Of a DNA stretch of 64,000 bases, positions 9,148 through 17,020 are shown piece by piece. This DNA comes from Aquabacter cavernae. GTDB lineage: Bacteria; Pseudomonadota; Alphaproteobacteria; Rhizobiales; Xanthobacteraceae. A model generated the notes under the pieces. It did no database searches and had not been told where the DNA came from. It saw only the letters and a list, made by a program, of their open reading frames with translations. The translations under genes were made by a program, and so were the position numbers. Each line of letters opens with the position of its first letter. The stretch's first letter is position 1. Location of the stretch: NCBI RefSeq assembly GCF_003993795.1, contig NZ_RWKV01000008.1, positions 496,001 to 560,000 of the forward strand, written 5' to 3'.

Positions 9148-10992
9148 GTGCTCACCGCCCTGCCCAGTTCCCGCGCTGCCGGCACCCGCAAGGCCGGGTT
9201 TGCCGATCAGGCGGCCTGGGCGCGACTGACCGGGGCGGAAACGGTGGAGGCCGGGCTCGGCGCCTGGCTGGCCCTGCAATGCGCCGCCATCGGGGGCGTG
9301 ACGGCGGCGATGGTGATGCTGGAGGGGGACATCTCCGCGCCGCCCCGTGCCGTGTGGCCGGAGGGCGCGGAGGCCGTGCCGCTCCTGCCGACGCTTGAAG
9401 CCGCCCGCGCGCGCCAGCGCGGCGTGCTGGAGGATGGTCCCGATGGCGTCGGCCATCTCATCGCCTTTCCCATCCTGTTCGGCGACACCTGTGCCGGCGC
9501 GGTGGTCGTCCAGGTTGAAGCGCAGTCGCCCGATGCCCTTGGCCTGTCCTTGCGGCAGCTGCAATGGGGGGTCGCGTGGCTCCGCGAAAGGCTCGCCTCG
9601 GAGCATCTGGCGCGCAGCCGTTCGGAAGAGGCGGCAGGCCGGGTGCTGCTGGACCTGCTGGCGGCGGGGCTGGAGCCGGTGCGGTTCAAGGACAGTGCCC
9701 GCGGCATCGCCATTGAACTGGCCCATCGCTTTTCCTGCGAGAGGGTCTCCATCGGCATGGTGCGCGGAATGCATGTGGAGGTGGTGGCCATCTCCCACAG
9801 CGCCAGCTTCGGCAAAGACATGAACCTCGTGCGCATGCTCGGCGAGGCCATGGACGAGGCGGTGGACCAGCGTGCCCTGATCTCCTGGCCGGCACGGCCG
9901 GACGGCCGTCTCGCTGTGCGGATGCACGAGCAACTCATCCGAGCCCATGGCTCGCGCTCCGCCCTCACCATTCCCATGCCGCTCCGCGACGGGTTCGTCG
10001 GCGCCATCACGCTGGAGCGCAGCAGCCTCGCCCCCTTCACGCCGGATCACGCCCGCCTGCTGGACATGCTGGCGACGGTGCTCGCCCCGGTACTGGACGA
10101 CAAGCGGCTCAATGACCGGCTGCTGGTTATCAAGGCCCGCGATGCCCTCGTGGAGCAGGTGTCACGGCTGTTCGGCCCCCGCCATGCGGTGCGCAAGGCC
10201 GTTGCAGCTGGTGCGGTGCTGTTGGTGGTGGTGTTCGCCTTCTGGCACCAGACCTACCGCGTGTCGGCGGATGCGCAGGTGGAAGGCCAGATGCAACGTG
10301 CGATGACGGTGAGCTTCGACGGCTTCCTCCGCGAGGCGCCCGCACGCGCCGGCGACACGGTGCGCGAGGGTGATCTGCTCGCCAGCCTCGACGATCGCGA
10401 ACTGGTGCTCGAGCGCCTGCGCTGGGCCACCGAGCGCCAGCGCCGCGCCTTCGAATATGAGCGCGCGCTGTCCGAGCGCAACCGCGGCGAACTGCGGCTC
10501 ATCACCAACCAGATCGAGCAGGCGGACGCCCAGATCCAGCTCATCGATGCCCAGATCGCCCGCGCGCGCCTGACGGCGCCGTTCGATGGCCTCCTGGTCT
10601 CGGGCGACCATTCCCAGTCCATCGGAGCGGCCGTGCAGCGGGGGCAGGTGCTGTTCGAGGTGGCGCCCAACTCTGGCTATCGCGTTGTGCTCAGCGTGGA
10701 CGAGGCGCAGGTGACGGACCTGAAGGAGGGGCAGACAGGGCAACTGTTGCTGGCCGCCCTGCCGGGGGACAGCTTTCCCGTCGAAATCACCCGCATAACG
10801 CCGGTGGCTAAGGCGGAAGAGGGGCGCAACACTTTCCGCGTGGAAGCTAGGCTGCTCGGCTCCGCCGAGGCGTTCCGGCCCGGCATGCGCGGGGTGGCGA
10901 AGATCGAGGTGGACCAGCGGCGTACCTTGTGGATCTGGACGCGCAGCCTCGTGGACTGGCTGCGCCTGTCGCTCTGGCGCTGGATGCCCTGA
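9148..10992 (+). CDS. GAF-domain / HlyD-type membrane fusion protein
   Basis: A GTG start at 9148, after the stop of the SapC gene, gives 614 residues; no strong ribosome binding site is visible, so translational coupling is possible. Residues about 165-330 form a GAF-like sensor domain (SCERVSIGMVRG to GAITLERSS). One transmembrane helix follows at about 351-371 (AGAVLLVVVFAFWHQTYR). Residues 372-614 are a HlyD/biotinyl-lipoyl-like adaptor with its split barrel (VREGDLLASLDDREL), a short coiled coil and the strand block ARLTAPFDGLLVSGDHSQSIG. The GAF domain would be cytoplasmic and the adaptor periplasmic. HlyD proteins usually bridge an inner-membrane pump and an outer-membrane channel, yet no ABC transporter is encoded here. 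The stop is 3 bp before the M50 gene. Confidence 0.8.
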   Translation: MLTALPSSRAAGTRKAGFADQAAWARLTGAETVEAGLGAWLALQCAAIGGVTAAMVMLEGDISAPPRAVWPEGAEAVPLLPTLEAARARQRGVLEDGPDGVGHLIAFPILFGDTCAGAVVVQVEAQSPDALGLSLRQLQWGVAWLRERLASEHLARSRSEEAAGRVLLDLLAAGLEPVRFKDSARGIAIELAHRFSCERVSIGMVRGMHVEVVAISHSASFGKDMNLVRMLGEAMDEAVDQRALISWPARPDGRLAVRMHEQLIRAHGSRSALTIPMPLRDGFVGAITLERSSLAPFTPDHARLLDMLATVLAPVLDDKRLNDRLLVIKARDALVEQVSRLFGPRHAVRKAVAAGAVLLVVVFAFWHQTYRVSADAQVEGQMQRAMTVSFDGFLREAPARAGDTVREGDLLASLDDRELVLERLRWATERQRRAFEYERALSERNRGELRLITNQIEQADAQIQLIDAQIARARLTAPFDGLLVSGDHSQSIGAAVQRGQVLFEVAPNSGYRVVLSVDEAQVTDLKEGQTGQLLLAALPGDSFPVEITRITPVAKAEEGRNTFRVEARLLGSAEAFRPGMRGVAKIEVDQRRTLWIWTRSLVDWLRLSLWRWMP

Positions 10993-10995
10993 GCC

Positions 10996-13146
10996 ATGGC
11001 TGGAGCGCTCTACAGCCCCTCCTGGTATCGCGTTGCCGGACTGTGCCCGCAATTGCGCGCCCATGTGCAGGTTCACCGGCAATCCTTCCGTGGCAAGGTC
11101 TGGCATGTGGTGCAGGACAACCAGACCGGCCGCTTCCATCGCCTCTCCACGCCCGCCTATCACGTCGTCTGCCTGATGGATGGTAACCGGACGGTGGACG
11201 ATATCTGGCGGCTTATCTGCGACCGGCCCGGGGGGGCGCAGCCGACGCAGGAAGATGTGGTGCGCCTCCTCTCCCTGCTGCATGGGTCAGATCTCATTCT
11301 CGGCGGGGTGCAGCCACACCTTGAGGACCTCGCCGAACGTGCCGGCCGCCAGGCACGGCGCGACTTCGTCTCACGCTTCCGCAACCCGCTGGCCATCCGC
11401 ATTCCGCTGCTCGACCCGGATCGCCTCCTGACCGCCACCTTGCCGTTCGTGCGCCCGCTCTTCACCATATGGGGCCTGCTGGCCTGGATGGTCCTGCTGA
11501 TGGCGGGCCTGACGCTGGCGGTGACGAACTGGCGGCAGATGACAGGCGCGGCCTTCGACAGCGTGTTCCTCGCCCACAATGTGCTGCTGATCGTGCTGCT
11601 CTACCCCTGCATCAAGCTGCTGCACGAGATGGGGCACGCCTATGCCACCAAGGTGTGGGGCGGCGAGGTGCACGAATTCGGGGTGATGCTGCTGGCCTTC
11701 ATGCCGGTGCCCTATGTGGATGCCTCCGCCTCAACCGCCTTTCCGCAGAAGACACGGCGAGCGCTGGTCGGCGCCGCGGGAATCCTCGTGGAGGTGGCCC
11801 TCGCCGCCCTCGCCATGATCGTGTGGGTGCTCGCCGAGCCTGGCATGGCGCGTGCCGTCGCCTTCAACGTGGTGGTTACGTGCGGCCTCTCGACCGTTCT
11901 GTTCAACGGCAACCCGCTGCTGCGCTTCGATGGCTATTACGTGCTGAGCGACCTGATGGAGGTGCCGAACCTCGGCCAGCGGGCGAACCAGTACCTGAAG
12001 CACCTCTTCCAGCGCCACGCCTTCGGCCTTCCAGACCGGGAGACGCCGGTGACGGCGCCGGGGGAGCCGGCCATCTTTGTCTTCTACGCCATCGGCTCTT
12101 TCATCTACCGCACCATCGTCATGGTGGGCGTCGCCTTCTTCATCGCCACGCACTTCTTCGTGGTGGGCGTGCTGCTCGCCTGTGCCAGCGTGGCCGGCAC
12201 CATCGTCTGGCCGGCCCTGAAAGCGCTTCACTTTGTCCTGTTCAGCCCGCAACTCGCGGGGCACCGGGGACGGGCCGTATCGGTCGCTTTCGGAACGGCA
12301 GGCGCAGTCGCCATCGTCCTCATGGCCATCCCCTTTCCCTATTCCACCATGGCGGAAGGCATCGTCTGGGTATCAGACGAGGAAGCGACGCTGCGCGTGC
12401 GCACTGCCGGCTTCGTTTCCGACATTCCTGCCGAAGGGCTCTCGGACGTGGCGCAGGGAACGCTGCTGATGCGGCTCGAGGACCCGTTCCTGCAGCTCAA
12501 GGCCGATGTGGCCGAGAAGGAGCTGGAGGAACTGCAGATCAAGCTGGAGGCGGTGAACCTCTCCGACCGGGTGGGCGCGAACATCCTGCGGGAGCAGATC
12601 CGCCAGAGTGGGGCGAAGCTCGCGGACATGCGGCGCAGCCTCGACGAACTGGCACTGGTGGCGCCCTCTGCCGGACGCCTGCTCATGATGGATACCACCG
12701 ACCTTCCCGGCCGCTTCCAGCGCAAGGGAGAGGTGGTCGGCTACATCGTGGGGCAGGAGGGGCTGGTGGTGCGGGCCTTCGTCCCACAGGGCGCCATCGA
12801 TCTGGTGCGGCGGAATACGCGGGCGGTGTCAGTGCGGCTGGCATCCGACAAGGCCGATATCCTCAAGGCCGCCGTCACGCGCGAGGTGCCGGCGGCCGTC
12901 GCCGACCTGCCGCACCCGGCGCTTGCCACCAGTGGCGGCGGACAGATCCTCATCGATCCCGCGAAACCGGAAAAGCTCAAGCCGCTGGACAGCCTGTTCG
13001 AAGTGGATCTGCGCGTCGCGGACCTGCCGGCGGACGCACGGATCGGCATGCGGGCCTATGTGCGGTTCGAGCACGCTGCCGAGCCGCTCGCGGTGCGATG
13101 GTTGCGGGAGGTCCGGCAGGTGTTCCTCCGGCACTTCAATGTCTGA
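10996..13146 (+). CDS. PqqD-like / M50 site-2 protease / HlyD fusion membrane protein
   Basis: The 716-residue protein has three parts. Residues about 20-110 resemble PqqD-type peptide-binding domains (TGRFHRLSTPAYHVV, then RTVDDIW). A polytopic membrane region at about 150-450 contains the zinc-protease motif HEMGH (His210, Glu211, His214) and the distal ligand region NPLLRFDGYY (Asp312), as in M50 site-2 proteases. Residues about 470-716 form a HlyD-like periplasmic arm with a coiled coil at about 500-555 and a lipoyl-like half-motif (SAGRLLMMDTTDLPGRF). All catalytic residues expected of M50 are present. It could cleave or thread the exoprotein at the inner membrane (inference). The next gene overlaps its stop by 8 bp, indicating one operon. 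Confidence 0.82.
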   Translation: MAGALYSPSWYRVAGLCPQLRAHVQVHRQSFRGKVWHVVQDNQTGRFHRLSTPAYHVVCLMDGNRTVDDIWRLICDRPGGAQPTQEDVVRLLSLLHGSDLILGGVQPHLEDLAERAGRQARRDFVSRFRNPLAIRIPLLDPDRLLTATLPFVRPLFTIWGLLAWMVLLMAGLTLAVTNWRQMTGAAFDSVFLAHNVLLIVLLYPCIKLLHEMGHAYATKVWGGEVHEFGVMLLAFMPVPYVDASASTAFPQKTRRALVGAAGILVEVALAALAMIVWVLAEPGMARAVAFNVVVTCGLSTVLFNGNPLLRFDGYYVLSDLMEVPNLGQRANQYLKHLFQRHAFGLPDRETPVTAPGEPAIFVFYAIGSFIYRTIVMVGVAFFIATHFFVVGVLLACASVAGTIVWPALKALHFVLFSPQLAGHRGRAVSVAFGTAGAVAIVLMAIPFPYSTMAEGIVWVSDEEATLRVRTAGFVSDIPAEGLSDVAQGTLLMRLEDPFLQLKADVAEKELEELQIKLEAVNLSDRVGANILREQIRQSGAKLADMRRSLDELALVAPSAGRLLMMDTTDLPGRFQRKGEVVGYIVGQEGLVVRAFVPQGAIDLVRRNTRAVSVRLASDKADILKAAVTREVPAAVADLPHPALATSGGGQILIDPAKPEKLKPLDSLFEVDLRVADLPADARIGMRAYVRFEHAAEPLAVRWLREVRQVFLRHFNV

Positions 13147-15121
13147 GGTCGCGGCCACACTGCACCTGGACCCGATGGTCTATGCGGAACGGGAGGTTAT
13201 TCCCCCCACCTCCGCCGACCGCCTGCTGCGGCGCGCGGAGGGGCTGGTGGTGCCGCTGTTCGCCCGGCACCGCAGCGCGCGGCAGCGGAAGATCGTGCCC
13301 CTTGTCCACGGCCATGCCGGGGAGGTGAGCGCACTGCCGGATGAGGCGCTCGCCGGCCGTGCTGGAGCGGTCGGCCAGCGGCTCCGGCGCACGGATACCC
13401 CGGCGCTGGCGGATCTGGCGGAAGCCTTCGCCATTGTGCGCGAGGCGTCCGGTCGGCTCTTCGGCATGCGGCATCATGATGTGCAGCTCATGGGGGGCCA
13501 CGCCCTCATGCGCGGCATGATCGCCGAGATGAACACGGGGGAGGGCAAGACGCTCACTGCGACCCTCGCTGCCGTCACGGCAGGGCTTGGCGGGCGCCCG
13601 GTGCATGTGGTGACAGTGAACGACTATCTGGCCCGGCGCGATGCCGAAAAGCTCGGCCCGCTCTATGCCTTCTTCGGCCTCAGCGTGGGCGTGGTCGTCG
13701 CCGGCATGGCACGGGAGGAGCGGCGGGCGGCCTATGCCTGCGACATCACCTATTGCACCAACAAGGAACTTGCCTTCGACCACCTGAAGGACCGCCTCGT
13801 GCTCGCCCGTCTCGGTGGAAACCTGCGCCGCAAGGTGAAGCTGGCCGAGCGGCGGGACGACAACGCCCTGCTGCTGCGGGGCCTGCACTTCGCCATCGTG
13901 GACGAAGCGGACAGCGTGCTCATCGACGAGGCGCGCACCCCTCTCATCCTCTCCGGGGAGGCGGATGCCACCCTTGAATCCACCCTCATGCGCGAGGCAC
14001 TCCAGGTGGCGCAGGCCCTGCGCGTGGGGGTCGATTTCGTCCATGTGGCGCATCAGGGGCGGATCGAGCTGACGGGCGCGGGCTATGGGCGGCTTGAGCG
14101 GGAAGGGGAGGTGCGCGGCGGGGTGTGGCGGAACATGGCCGTGCGGGAGGACATGGTCGGCAAGGCCCTGACCGCGCTGCATGTGATGCTGCGGGGGGAG
14201 CAATATATCGTCCGTGACGGCAAGGTGGAGATCGTCGACGAATATACCGGCCGCATCATGGCCGAGCGCTTCTGGAGCGATGGGCTGCACCAGCTCGTGG
14301 AGTTGAAGGAGCAGGTGGCGCTCTCGCCCCGCCGCAGCACGCTGGCGCGGATGACATACCAGCGCTTCTTTCGGCGCTACCGCCATCTCAGCGGCATGTC
14401 GGGCACAGTGCAGGAGGTGTCAGGAGAGTTGTGGGAGGTCTATCGCCTGCCCGTCGCCCGCATTCCCACGCACCGCCCGTCCCGACGGAAGGTGTTGACC
14501 GACATCGTGTTTCCTACGGCTGAGGCGCGCTGGCAGGCGCTGGCTCAGACGGTGCGACGTTTCCAGATGGAAGGCGTGCCGTTCCTCGTCGGCACCCGCT
14601 CCGTCGCGGCCTCGCTGGAGGCGAGCCGCCAGCTCGGGCTGGCCGGGGTGGACCACAGGGTGCTCAACGCCATGGACGAGGCTGCCGAGGCCGAGATCGT
14701 GACCGGCGCCGGCCTGGTGGGGCAGGTCACCATCGCCACCAACATGGCCGGGCGAGGGACGGACATCGCCCTGGGGCCGGGTGTCCATGAGGGGGGTGGG
14801 CTCGTCGTCATCATGACCGAGCGGCACGATTCCCTGCGGGTTGACCGCCAACTGGCCGGGCGTACCGCGCGGCAGGGAGATCCGGGGGTCTTCATCGCGG
14901 CATTGTCGCTGGAGGATGCGATCCTCGCCAACTGTCCGCTGGCGCATGTCCGCCTTCTCGCACGCTTCGCTGGCCATTTCGGGCTCCAGCCGCTGGCACG
15001 GCTCACGCTCCGCCTTGCTCAACGCCATGCGGAGCGGGATCACGCGCGGGTGCGCCGGCAGCTTCTCCATGCGGACGAGGCTCTGGAAAACGTGCTCGCC
15101 ATCACGGGGACGCTTGAGTGA
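13139..15121 (+). CDS. Short SecA-like translocase ATPase lacking the C-terminal half of the scaffold
   Basis: The ATG at 13139 overlaps the end of the M50 gene and gives 660 residues, against about 900 for housekeeping SecA. The DEAD motor is intact: MNTGEGKT Walker A with Lys137, TVNDYLARRDAE, IVDEADSVLIDEARTPLI with Asp255-Glu256, TNMAGRGTDIALG, and the motif VI form QLAGRTARQGDPG (about 571-583; housekeeping SecA usually has GRSGRQG). The preprotein-crosslinking region between about 260 and 410 is also recognisable. The chain ends soon after the first scaffold helix (RRQLLHADEALENVL). The helical wing, the two-helix finger and the zinc-binding tail are therefore absent. It is a paralogue dedicated to this locus rather than the essential SecA. 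Confidence 0.85.
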   Translation: MSEVAATLHLDPMVYAEREVIPPTSADRLLRRAEGLVVPLFARHRSARQRKIVPLVHGHAGEVSALPDEALAGRAGAVGQRLRRTDTPALADLAEAFAIVREASGRLFGMRHHDVQLMGGHALMRGMIAEMNTGEGKTLTATLAAVTAGLGGRPVHVVTVNDYLARRDAEKLGPLYAFFGLSVGVVVAGMAREERRAAYACDITYCTNKELAFDHLKDRLVLARLGGNLRRKVKLAERRDDNALLLRGLHFAIVDEADSVLIDEARTPLILSGEADATLESTLMREALQVAQALRVGVDFVHVAHQGRIELTGAGYGRLEREGEVRGGVWRNMAVREDMVGKALTALHVMLRGEQYIVRDGKVEIVDEYTGRIMAERFWSDGLHQLVELKEQVALSPRRSTLARMTYQRFFRRYRHLSGMSGTVQEVSGELWEVYRLPVARIPTHRPSRRKVLTDIVFPTAEARWQALAQTVRRFQMEGVPFLVGTRSVAASLEASRQLGLAGVDHRVLNAMDEAAEAEIVTGAGLVGQVTIATNMAGRGTDIALGPGVHEGGGLVVIMTERHDSLRVDRQLAGRTARQGDPGVFIAALSLEDAILANCPLAHVRLLARFAGHFGLQPLARLTLRLAQRHAERDHARVRRQLLHADEALENVLAITGTLE

Positions 15122-15189
15122 CGGCCGCCGATGATTGCGCGCGGGATCAGTCACGTGCTCCCCTGAATTCCTGCCACGGATAAGTCGGG

Positions 15190-15320
15190 CCCTACGACCG
15201 GGCGAAGATCCTCTCCGTGCTGAAGGCGCGCGAGGCAGCATCAAGACCGCCGATACATGCCGCAAGCGCGGGATCTCGGACGCCACCCCCGACAAGCGGA
15301 AGGCTCGGTACGGGGCATGA
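15190..15320 (+). pseudogene. Decayed IS3-family orfA fragment
   Basis: Two short stretches in different frames match the N-terminal helix-turn-helix protein of IS3-type elements. The first is YDRAKILSVLKAREA at 15193-15237; the second, after a frameshift, is KTADTCRKRGISDAT followed by KARYGA at 15244-15320. The family consensus is close to EEQIIGVLKEHEAG, then KTADLCRKHGISEAT and WKAKYGG. There is no orfB and no clear terminal inverted repeat, so this is a scar. Confidence 0.6.
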
Positions 15321-15648
15321 GCACCACGATGGTGGGGATCGATCAGGTCCTGCGCGTCAGGCCCACGGCGTCTTGCAGGGCATGGATCCGGTCGTGTGCG
15401 GATTGGCATGTGAGGCTTTGATAGGCAGATGCGTATCGCGCGCCTCTGAATGCAGCAATAATCTCGCTAAAATGCAGTCAAGTGATCACCTCTTCATCAC
15501 TTTGCAGAATTCTCAAAACACCCAAATTAAAAGCCCATGTTCCGCCTCGCGCCAAAGTTCAATATGAAATTGACGCAGTTTAAAAATGGAAGAATATTTA
15601 TCTTATGCCGATTGGAATGGCGTCAGCTTCTTATCTTGGGAGATTGCT
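15321..15648. other. AT-richer leader region, no gene recognised
   Basis: This stretch between the IS fragment and the cupin-like gene is clearly more AT-rich than its surroundings, especially 15440-15600. It has stop codons in most frames and no recognisable coding remnant. It probably contains the promoter of the downstream gene. A good Shine-Dalgarno sequence (GGGAG, 15638-15642) lies just before the ATG at 15649. Confidence 0.5.
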
Positions 15649-16791
15649 ATGGGTGTCCAGTCCATGGTCGATTTCAAATGGCCGGGTCTGCGCGAGCCGG
15701 ACGGCGCGCATCTGAGCCTCAATCGCTCGGATTTCGTCGCCGTCGATCGCTACAAGGACATCACCTACGATCCCGTCTACCGGCCCCAGGCCCTCTATCA
15801 TCGTGCGCTGGAGGGGCTGCACGCCAATAATGACGCCTTCCTGCTGCAAGAAGTGGCGACGAACCTTCCCATCTATCGGGAAGATACCGGGCCGACGGAT
15901 TTTCATCTTCATCTTCCGCCCGGTGGCTTCCAACTGGTGCTCGTCACCTCCGGCATGTTCACCTTCGACTATGACGGGAAGGTCTATTATGTCGGCCCCG
16001 GCGCGGTGATGCTGCAAAGCGCCATCGTTCACCGCCAGCTTTTCTATACGTGGTCGGGTCTCTCCACGGAGGAGAACCTCAGGACGCCCCAGACCGTGGT
16101 GCCGGATCCCCTGTGCATGGGCTATTCGGGCAAGTTCCTGGAAGCCTTCATCACAGATCCCTCCACCTTCCCCAATCCCACCGTGGTGGGCCCGGAGCAG
16201 ATCCGCGAGGATGAGACGCCGCGCACGGCCTGGAAGCATCCCTTGCACAACCGCCCGGCCGGTGCCGGCTTCTGGTTCCAGGATCCGCTGGCGCTCGACG
16301 CCCTGTTCCGCGCCTATCCGGCCGATGCGCTGGGGCCGGTGACGGCCCCCATGCCGGTGCGCGTGCGTGACCTCGGCATCGAGGCGCCCAGCGGCAATCT
16401 GGTGACCGGGCATATCATCGCCACGGATCCGCGCGGCGGCTCGGTGCTGCCCAAGTCCGCCGCGCTGGCCGATGCGGAGGGGCTCTCGAAGGGCGAGGTG
16501 GTGGTCTATCGCGTCATTCGCGGCACGGCAGCCTTCTCGGACAGCGCTGGCAAGCGCCTGGAACTGGCGGCAGGCGACACCGTCACCGCCGGCAAGGCGC
16601 TCCGGCTCACGGACATGGGCGAGGACACGCAGGTGCTGCGCCTCGGCCTCCTCAACGGCATGGAACAGCTGCGCCGCTGGACGCGCAGCCAGCGCGATGA
16701 AGTGAATGCGCTGGCGGGCCAGATCATCACCCGCTCGGACCTGCGCAATGACCGGCTTGAAGGTAGTCCGGTGGGCTATCTCTACGAATAG
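15649..16791 (+). CDS. Cupin-like protein of unknown function
   Basis: I do not recognise a named family. The ATG at 15649 is preferred over an in-frame ATG at 15586 because GGGAG lies 6 bp upstream; the product is then 380 residues. Residues about 75-145 look like a cupin barrel: DFHLHLPPGGFQLVLVTSGMF, then DGKVYYVGPGAVMLQSAIVHRQ, with possible metal ligands in HLH and H of IVHRQ. A second, more degenerate barrel lies at about 250-345 (GHIIATDPRGGSVLPKS to LELAAGDTVTAGKALRL). No signal peptide or membrane helix is visible. Neighbouring genes give no functional clue; it is a single transcription unit between the IS scar and malate synthase. Confidence 0.6.
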   Translation: MGVQSMVDFKWPGLREPDGAHLSLNRSDFVAVDRYKDITYDPVYRPQALYHRALEGLHANNDAFLLQEVATNLPIYREDTGPTDFHLHLPPGGFQLVLVTSGMFTFDYDGKVYYVGPGAVMLQSAIVHRQLFYTWSGLSTEENLRTPQTVVPDPLCMGYSGKFLEAFITDPSTFPNPTVVGPEQIREDETPRTAWKHPLHNRPAGAGFWFQDPLALDALFRAYPADALGPVTAPMPVRVRDLGIEAPSGNLVTGHIIATDPRGGSVLPKSAALADAEGLSKGEVVVYRVIRGTAAFSDSAGKRLELAAGDTVTAGKALRLTDMGEDTQVLRLGLLNGMEQLRRWTRSQRDEVNALAGQIITRSDLRNDRLEGSPVGYLYE

Positions 16792-16956
16792 GGACAGGCG
16801 AGCGGCGGGGTCCACAGGGCTCCGCTGCGCCGGCAGGTGACAAACCGGAAAAGAAGAAGAATGGTGAGGGCGAGGCCGCCGACAGCGCAGCCGCGGCCGG
16901 CATCTCCCCAGGATGCGGTCTCGCCTCTAAATCATTGATAGAGAGCGATTCACGGC

Positions 16957-16987
16957 CCCCTCCACGCACCAAAGTGCGTGACGGGGG
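16957..16987. promoter_or_regulatory. Inverted repeat upstream of malate synthase
   Basis: A 7-bp perfect stem CACGCAC / GTGCGTG with loop CAAA (16963-16980) is flanked by C-rich and G-rich arms that extend the pairing. It lies about 35 bp upstream of the malate synthase start, where an operator or a 5'-UTR hairpin could act. Function is not known. Confidence 0.35.
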
Positions 16988-17020
16988 CGATCGCACTCTC
17001 GGGAAAAAGGGTGACTGGCA

